64,000 nucleotides of DNA from Flammeovirga agarivorans (GTDB taxonomy: Bacteria > Bacteroidota > Bacteroidia > Cytophagales > Flammeovirgaceae). Below, piece by piece: positions 59,515 to 64,000 of the stretch. The DNA is taken from the NCBI RefSeq assembly GCF_012641475.1, contig NZ_JABAIL010000004.1, forward strand, positions 62,001-126,000, written 5' to 3'. The position numbers and the translations under genes are program-made. The number at the start of each line of letters is the position of its first letter. Position 1 is the stretch's first letter. The notes under the pieces were generated by a model. It did not search any database and was not told the origin of the DNA. It saw only the letters and a program-made list of their open reading frames with translations.

Positions 59515-60150
59515 TTATTTTCCCCACTCTGAAGGAGAAACTCTCCATGATTTTAATGAATCAATATCTTCAGATTGAATGTAGTCTTGCTCTAAAGCTA
59601 ATTCTAACATTGCATCGTAATTAGAAAGAGTAACTAAAGGAATACCTGCTTCCTTAAAGTTGTTGACAGATAAATCAAAACCATAAGTAAAGATGGCAGC
59701 CATACCTAAAACTTCAATACCAGCTTCTTGTAATGCTGCTGCTGCTTTTAATGAAGATCCACCTGTAGAAATCAAATCTTCAATAACCACAACCTTGGCA
59801 CCTTCTTTTAATTCACCTTCAATCATATTTGTCATCCCATGTCCTTTAGGCTTAGAACGTACATAAGCGAAAGGAAGACCTAATGCATCAGCAATCAATG
59901 CACCTTGAGGGATACCCGCTGTTGCTACACCAACAATAGCTTCAGCATCAGAGAACTGCTCTTGGATTTTAGCACAAAGAGCATGTTTGATATAAGTTCT
60001 TGCTTGTGGATATGACAAAGACAGTCTATTGTCACAATAAATTGGCGATTTCCAACCAGATGCCCATGTGAAAGGATCATTTGGACGGATTTTGATCGCG
60101 TTGATTTCCAATAAAAGTGATGCTACTTTTTTTGCAATTGTGTTTTCCAT
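59515..60150 (-). CDS. pyrE: orotate phosphoribosyltransferase
   Basis: A 211-residue cytoplasmic enzyme of UMP synthesis that joins orotate and PRPP to give OMP. It has the SGWKSPIYCDNR orotate-side segment, YVRSKPKGHGMTN flexible loop, and the PRPP motif KVVVIEDLISTGGSS. The length is typical. It is transcribed alone with a TATTTTTG promoter upstream. pyrD, an earlier pathway step, lies 2.2 kb away in the same orientation, but recQ, on the opposite strand, lies between. Confidence 0.96.
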   Translation of the reverse strand: MENTIAKKVASLLLEINAIKIRPNDPFTWASGWKSPIYCDNRLSLSYPQARTYIKHALCAKIQEQFSDAEAIVGVATAGIPQGALIADALGLPFAYVRSKPKGHGMTNMIEGELKEGAKVVVIEDLISTGGSSLKAAAALQEAGIEVLGMAAIFTYGFDLSVNNFKEAGIPLVTLSNYDAMLELALEQDYIQSEDIDSLKSWRVSPSEWGK

Positions 60151-60208
60151 TCTCTTGTACTAAAGTGAAAATTTAGAAGTGTAGGAACGATATCCCATTA
60201 AATCTTTG

Positions 60209-60216
60209 CAAAAATA
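60209..60216 (-). promoter_or_regulatory. -7 box of pyrE
   Basis: TATTTTTG on the minus strand (60216-60209) matches TAnnTTTG, with TTTA near -33 at about 18 bases spacing. It lies 59 bases upstream of the pyrE start. Confidence 0.5.
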
Positions 60217-60279
60217 AGATATCATTTGATAAAATAAATTTTGATATTTGATTTCTGATAAAATAATTGTCAACATTTC

Positions 60280-62193
60280 ATGAGAGAGGGCTTCTTACAG
60301 ATATTAAATAAATTTTGGGGGTATAATGAATTTAGACCTTTACAAGAAGAAATAATCAGTAGTGCATACTTAGGAAAAGACACTTTGGCACTTCTACCAA
60401 CAGGTGGAGGAAAGTCGATTTGTTTTCAAGTTCCAGGAATTGCAAGGAAAGGAGTATGTATTGTGATTACACCTCTAATTGCCTTGATGAAAGATCAAGT
60501 TGAACAATTAAATAAAAGAGGAATCCCTGCGAAGGCTCTTTATTCAGGTTTAAATAAAAGAGAAATTGATATTCTTCTAGAGAATGTTGTACAAGGGAGT
60601 GTTAAGTTTCTTTATGTCTCTCCTGAAAGGTTAAGAACGAAGATATTCTTAGATAGAATTCCTCGAATGAAAATAGGTCTTCTTGTTGTGGATGAAGCTC
60701 ATTGTATTTCACAATGGGGACATGATTTTAGACCTCAATATTTAAAAATTGGAGAGTTAAGAGAGCAATTAAAAGATGTGCCTTGTATGGCACTCACAGC
60801 AACTGCTACAGAAAAAGCACAAAAAGATATCATAGAACACCTTCAGTTCAGTGAGAAATATAACTTTTTTAGAGGAAGCTTTAATCGACCAAATTTATCT
60901 TTTTCTGTTTTTCATGAAGTAGATATGCAAGTAAAACTTCTCAAAGTTTTAAGAGGGGTTGAAGGGAGTGCTATTGTTTATGTCAGGACTAGGAAAATGG
61001 CAAAAGAAGTGACGCAATTGCTGTTAAGTAATAACATTAATGCTGACTTCTACCATGGTGGCTTGCTCACTGAACAAAGAGAAGTGAAACAGAATTCTTG
61101 GATTAATGGGCATACAAGAGTAATTGTAGCAACTAATGCATTTGGTATGGGTATCGATAAGTCAGATGTCCGTCTGGTAGTGAATATGGGCTCTCCGGAG
61201 AACTTGGAAGCATATTATCAAGAAGCCGGAAGAGCGGGAAGAGACGGTGAAAAAGCTTATGCAGTACTTTTAGTCCGAAATGACCAAAAAAGAAGAATTT
61301 TAGAATGGGTAGAACAAAGACACCCAAATGATAAATTTTTAAGAAAAGTATATCAACACTTAGGAAACCTCTATCGATTAGCAGTAGGAAGTGGAGAAAT
61401 GTCTTCTTTTGATTTCTATTTGAAGCCTTTTATTCAGAAATATGAATTGCCACCACAAGAAACTTACTATGCATTAAAAAGGCTTGAAGAACAAGGTATT
61501 ATCCTATTCAATGAAAGTGTTTTTCATGATCCGACGATCATGATTAAAGTCTCAGCAGAAGACTTCTACGCTTACTTAATTCGCCATCCTCATCACGAGT
61601 TACTGATGAAAGGAGTATTGCGAATGTATGGTGGAGAATTATATAACTCTTTTGTAAAAATTGATGAGAAGGATATTGCAATGACGAATGGTATTCCATT
61701 AGATAAAGTCACCTTTTACCTTCAAGAATTACATAAACTTGACTTAATAAACTATCAACCTAAAAAAGATAAACCACAAATCACTTTTGTCTTACCTAGA
61801 CATTTACCAGAAAGGTTACCAATAGATAGAAAATTACTGTCTCAACGAAAACAGCAGGATTTTTCAAGGGCAAAAGCCATGATTCATTTTATCGATAATA
61901 AGAAGAAATGTAGGAGTATTAGTATTAGAGAGTACTTTGGAGATTATGAAGGAGAAAACTGTGGAATTTGTGATAACTGCTTAGCAAAGAAGAAAGCACA
62001 AGTGTGGGAGGAGAAAGTAGAAAATATGGAAAAGTCTATTCTTGATGTAATTAAAGAAGAGCCTTTATCATTACATGAATTGGAAAATGTTTTAATGCCA
62101 GTAGACTTGTCTGGTTTTACAAATACATTAAGTGAATTGTTTGAAAGAGGAAAGTTGAAATGGAATAACGAAAAGAAAATCAGTTGTTTATAA
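60280..62193 (+). CDS. recQ: RecQ-family ATP-dependent DNA helicase
   Basis: A 637-residue superfamily 2 helicase that unwinds DNA 3' to 5' in recombinational repair. It has LLPTGGGKSICFQ (motif I, about 39-51), DEAHCISQWGHDFRP (motif II/aromatic loop, about 138-152), ALTATATEKA, ATNAFGMGIDKSDVRLV and QEAGRAGRDG. The RecQ C-terminal zinc site is visible as CRSISIREYFGDYEGENCGICDNCLAKK (about 547-574). It lacks an HRDC domain; instead the last 60 residues form a short winged-helix-like unit. Divergent from pyrE. Confidence 0.96.
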   Translation: MREGFLQILNKFWGYNEFRPLQEEIISSAYLGKDTLALLPTGGGKSICFQVPGIARKGVCIVITPLIALMKDQVEQLNKRGIPAKALYSGLNKREIDILLENVVQGSVKFLYVSPERLRTKIFLDRIPRMKIGLLVVDEAHCISQWGHDFRPQYLKIGELREQLKDVPCMALTATATEKAQKDIIEHLQFSEKYNFFRGSFNRPNLSFSVFHEVDMQVKLLKVLRGVEGSAIVYVRTRKMAKEVTQLLLSNNINADFYHGGLLTEQREVKQNSWINGHTRVIVATNAFGMGIDKSDVRLVVNMGSPENLEAYYQEAGRAGRDGEKAYAVLLVRNDQKRRILEWVEQRHPNDKFLRKVYQHLGNLYRLAVGSGEMSSFDFYLKPFIQKYELPPQETYYALKRLEEQGIILFNESVFHDPTIMIKVSAEDFYAYLIRHPHHELLMKGVLRMYGGELYNSFVKIDEKDIAMTNGIPLDKVTFYLQELHKLDLINYQPKKDKPQITFVLPRHLPERLPIDRKLLSQRKQQDFSRAKAMIHFIDNKKKCRSISIREYFGDYEGENCGICDNCLAKKKAQVWEEKVENMEKSILDVIKEEPLSLHELENVLMPVDLSGFTNTLSELFERGKLKWNNEKKISCL

Positions 62194-62202
62194 AAAAAAG
62201 AA

Positions 62203-62224
62203 AGCACCCAAATATTTAGGTGCT
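62203..62224 (-). terminator. terminator of pyrD, close to the recQ 3' end
   Basis: An 11-base inverted repeat (62203-62213 with 62214-62224, one wobble) with almost no loop as written, though the AT-rich centre can open. On the minus strand it leads into TTTCTTTTTTTT, so it terminates pyrD transcripts about 100 bases past its stop. On the plus strand the tail lacks T's. Confidence 0.55.
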
Positions 62225-62320
62225 CTCTCCTCGACAATTTCATTAACTACAACAATCTTTCTAATTATAATAACGAATGACTGTTAATATGGTTACAAAA
62301 AGATTGAAGTTTTTTAAAAA

Positions 62321-63358
62321 TTATTTGTTAATGAGTGCCTTGTTTATACTTTTTACTAGTGCAGGTCCTTCATAAATAAAGCCTGTATAGACTTGGACTA
62401 ATTTTGCACCAGCTTCAATTTTTTCTAAAGCATCCTCTGCAGAATGTATTCCACCAACACCGATGATATCAAGGGTTTTACCCGATTTTTCAAATAAATA
62501 TTTGATCACTTCTGTAGATCTGTCTTTTACAGGTTTACCAGATAATCCACCCATACCGATGTTTTCAACAGTAGATTTTGGAGTTGATAAACCATCTCTA
62601 CTAATTGTTGTATTTGTGGCAATAACACCATCAATTTTAGTTTCTTGAACTACCTCAAGGATATCATCCAATTGCTCATTTGTTAAATCTGGAGCAATCT
62701 TTAATAGGATAGGTTTAGGGTTTGACTTCTGAGAATTCAATTCCTTTAATCTTCCTAATAAAGCTTTTAATGGTTCTTTATCTTGTAAAGCTCTTAAATT
62801 TGGAGTATTTGGAGAAGAGATATTTACTGTAAAATAGTCTACATGATCAAAAAGAGCATGGAATCCTTTTTCATAATCAGAAACAGCTTCTTCATTTGGG
62901 GTAACCTTATTTTTACCAATGTTACCACCCACAATTACTTTTGATTTTCTGTTTTTCAGACGCTCAACTGCAGCTTCAACACCTTCGTTGTTGAAACCCA
63001 TTCTATTGATAAGTCCTTGATCTGGAGGAAGTCTGAAGATTCTAGGCTTGTCATTACCCGGTTGAGATACAGGTGTTAGTGTTCCAATTTCAATGAAACC
63101 AAAACCAAAACACTCAAACTCGTCAATCATTTTTGCATCCTTGTCGAAACCAGCTGCCAATCCAACAGGAGAAGGAAATTTGATACCAAATACTTCTCTT
63201 TCCAATTTTGGATCACTCACTTTGTACATTCCTTTCGCAATAGACTTTGCCATAGGAAGTGAGAACATGGTTTTTAAATAATTTACTGTGAAGTGGTGGA
63301 TCTTTTCAGGATCAACCTTAAACAAGAACGGCCTTACTACCGATTTGTAGAAACTCAT
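62321..63358 (-). CDS. pyrD: quinone-dependent dihydroorotate dehydrogenase (class 2)
   Basis: A 345-residue membrane-associated flavoenzyme that oxidises dihydroorotate to orotate with quinone as acceptor. The N-terminal helices ([27 protein letters not shown]) form the class 2 membrane tunnel. FMN and substrate motifs are [42 protein letters not shown] (catalytic Ser-containing loop) and [33 protein letters not shown]. Divergent from queA; the upstream region carries the queA promoter. Confidence 0.95.
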   Translation of the reverse strand: MSFYKSVVRPFLFKVDPEKIHHFTVNYLKTMFSLPMAKSIAKGMYKVSDPKLEREVFGIKFPSPVGLAAGFDKDAKMIDEFECFGFGFIEIGTLTPVSQPGNDKPRIFRLPPDQGLINRMGFNNEGVEAAVERLKNRKSKVIVGGNIGKNKVTPNEEAVSDYEKGFHALFDHVDYFTVNISSPNTPNLRALQDKEPLKALLGRLKELNSQKSNPKPILLKIAPDLTNEQLDDILEVVQETKIDGVIATNTTISRDGLSTPKSTVENIGMGGLSGKPVKDRSTEVIKYLFEKSGKTLDIIGVGGIHSAEDALEKIEAGAKLVQVYTGFIYEGPALVKSINKALINK

Positions 63359-63606
63359 GTTGACGAATTAAATTATTGCACACTACACCTCGTATGGTGT
63401 ATTTAAACTGCACAAAGGTAAAGTAAAAAATATCAGATAAAAAGTATTCAAATTGTAATTCCAAAAAAGTGATGTATCTGTCTAAAAATGAGCTTTTTAA
63501 ATAATTTATTGAAGTGGGTATTTTTGAATAGGGACTTTATACAAGTTTTATATGGGAATTCATATCGTTATCAAGTTTTAATAATTGGGTGTTCTTTTCG
63601 TTGATT

Positions 63607-63637
63607 TTTGATCGAAAGAAACTATTTACGACCTTTG
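63607..63637 (+). promoter_or_regulatory. promoter of queA
   Basis: TTTG (63607-63610), a 19-base spacer and GACCTTTG (63630-63637, one base off TAnnTTTG) fit the Bacteroidota housekeeping promoter. It lies 30 bases upstream of the queA start. The rest of the 309-base pyrD-queA gap (63359-63667) shows no ORF or strong hairpin. Confidence 0.55.
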
Positions 63638-63667
63638 CAATCTTATTTATAACATTGAATAATTAGC

Positions 63668-64000
63668 ATGAGTAATACCTTAAATTTACCAGATATAGAT
63701 TTAGATGATTATCAATATGATTTGCCTACAGAACGTATAGCAAAACATCCTCAATCTCCTAGAGATGAATCTAAACTGATGGTTTATAAACAAGGAGAGA
63801 TCGAACATAAGGTCTTTAAAGAAATCGTTGGAGAGTTAGATAATCAGTATACTTTGTTTTTTAATAATACAAAGGTATTACCAGCAAGATTATATTTTAA
63901 GAAGGAAACAGGAGCACAAATAGAAGTATTCCTTTTAAATCCGGTTGCACCAACAACTGATATTTCTGCGGCAATGTTAGCAGAAAGCGGTACTGTTTGG
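63668..64000 (+). CDS. queA: S-adenosylmethionine:tRNA ribosyltransferase-isomerase, N-terminal part
   Basis: The frame is open from the ATG 63668 to the window's end (111 codons). The sequence LDDYQYDLPTERIAKHPQSPRDESKLMVY and LFFNNTKVLPARLYFKKETGAQIEVFLL is the QueA signature. QueA makes epoxyqueuosine from preQ1-tRNA in the queuosine tRNA modification pathway. The C-terminal two thirds lie beyond the window. A promoter-like TTTG-N19-GACCTTTG lies 30 bases upstream. Confidence 0.93.
   Translation, partial: MSNTLNLPDIDLDDYQYDLPTERIAKHPQSPRDESKLMVYKQGEIEHKVFKEIVGELDNQYTLFFNNTKVLPARLYFKKETGAQIEVFLLNPVAPTTDISAAMLAESGTVW

Noticed and set aside
1-64000. tRNA, rRNA, CRISPR array, insertion sequence or prophage
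   Set aside because: Scanned intergenic regions by eye; found no cloverleaf-like or repeat-spacer structure and no transposase or integrase.

Overview
The window reads as ordinary chromosome from an AT-rich, free-living member of the Bacteroidota, most likely a marine Cytophagales or Flammeovirga-like organism (inference). The evidence is: two secreted proteins with type IX secretion (T9SS) C-terminal sorting regions, several SusC/TonB-type receptors and small outer-membrane barrels, a sulfatase, Bacteroidota-type promoters (TAnnTTTG at -7), few Shine-Dalgarno sequences, and lineage-restricted families (HYC_CC_PP, DUF4421, DUF3347). I found no tRNA, rRNA, CRISPR array, transposase, integrase or prophage.

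Layout. 1-10 kb: a Sel1-repeat protein cut by the left edge, two adjacent outer-membrane proteins, an IGHMBP2-like helicase, a TonB-dependent receptor, a rhodanese, a Crp/Fnr regulator with an operator-like palindrome, an unknown protein and a DUF985 cupin. 10-18 kb: a PAS sensor with a degenerate kinase domain, a secreted nuclease with a zinc-knuckle tail, a DnaQ-like exonuclease, an M61 peptidase and the tRNA methylthiotransferase mtaB. 18-33 kb: a copper/silver resistance island (HYC_CC_PP protein, CusA-, CusC- and CusB-like RND pump, a Spy/CpxP-like protein, CopA-type ATPase), bracketed by two related T9SS surface proteins, one of them extremely Asp/His-rich. 33-42 kb: a CBM20-GH77 amylomaltase, a tandem spondin-domain lipoprotein, a DUF4421 outer-membrane protein, a sulfatase and an AraC regulator. 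42-47.5 kb: a five-gene envelope operon whose products appear to be built from diverged copies of one small alpha/beta module, ending in a large leucine-rich-repeat protein. 47.5-64 kb: glutathione peroxidase, dnaX split across a poly-A slippery site, an App1-type phosphatase, a phosphopantetheinyl transferase, a WD40 protein, a second TonB receptor with an odd upstream in-frame ORF, an SDR enzyme, an Ate1-like transferase, pyrE, recQ, pyrD and the 5' part of queA.

How the parts work together. CusABC-type proteins would move Cu(I)/Ag(I) from periplasm to outside while CopA clears the cytoplasm; several proteins carry Cys/Met/His metal-binding modules. pyrE and pyrD are two steps of UMP synthesis. 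mtaB and queA modify tRNA. Many genes are single units separated by bidirectional hairpin terminators, and few operons are evident.

The items most worth following up are the paralogous-module envelope operon (42-47.5 kb), the A10 frameshift in dnaX, the promoter-plus-terminator unit before the App1 gene, and the conserved-looking ORF fused in frame upstream of the 53-55 kb TonB receptor.
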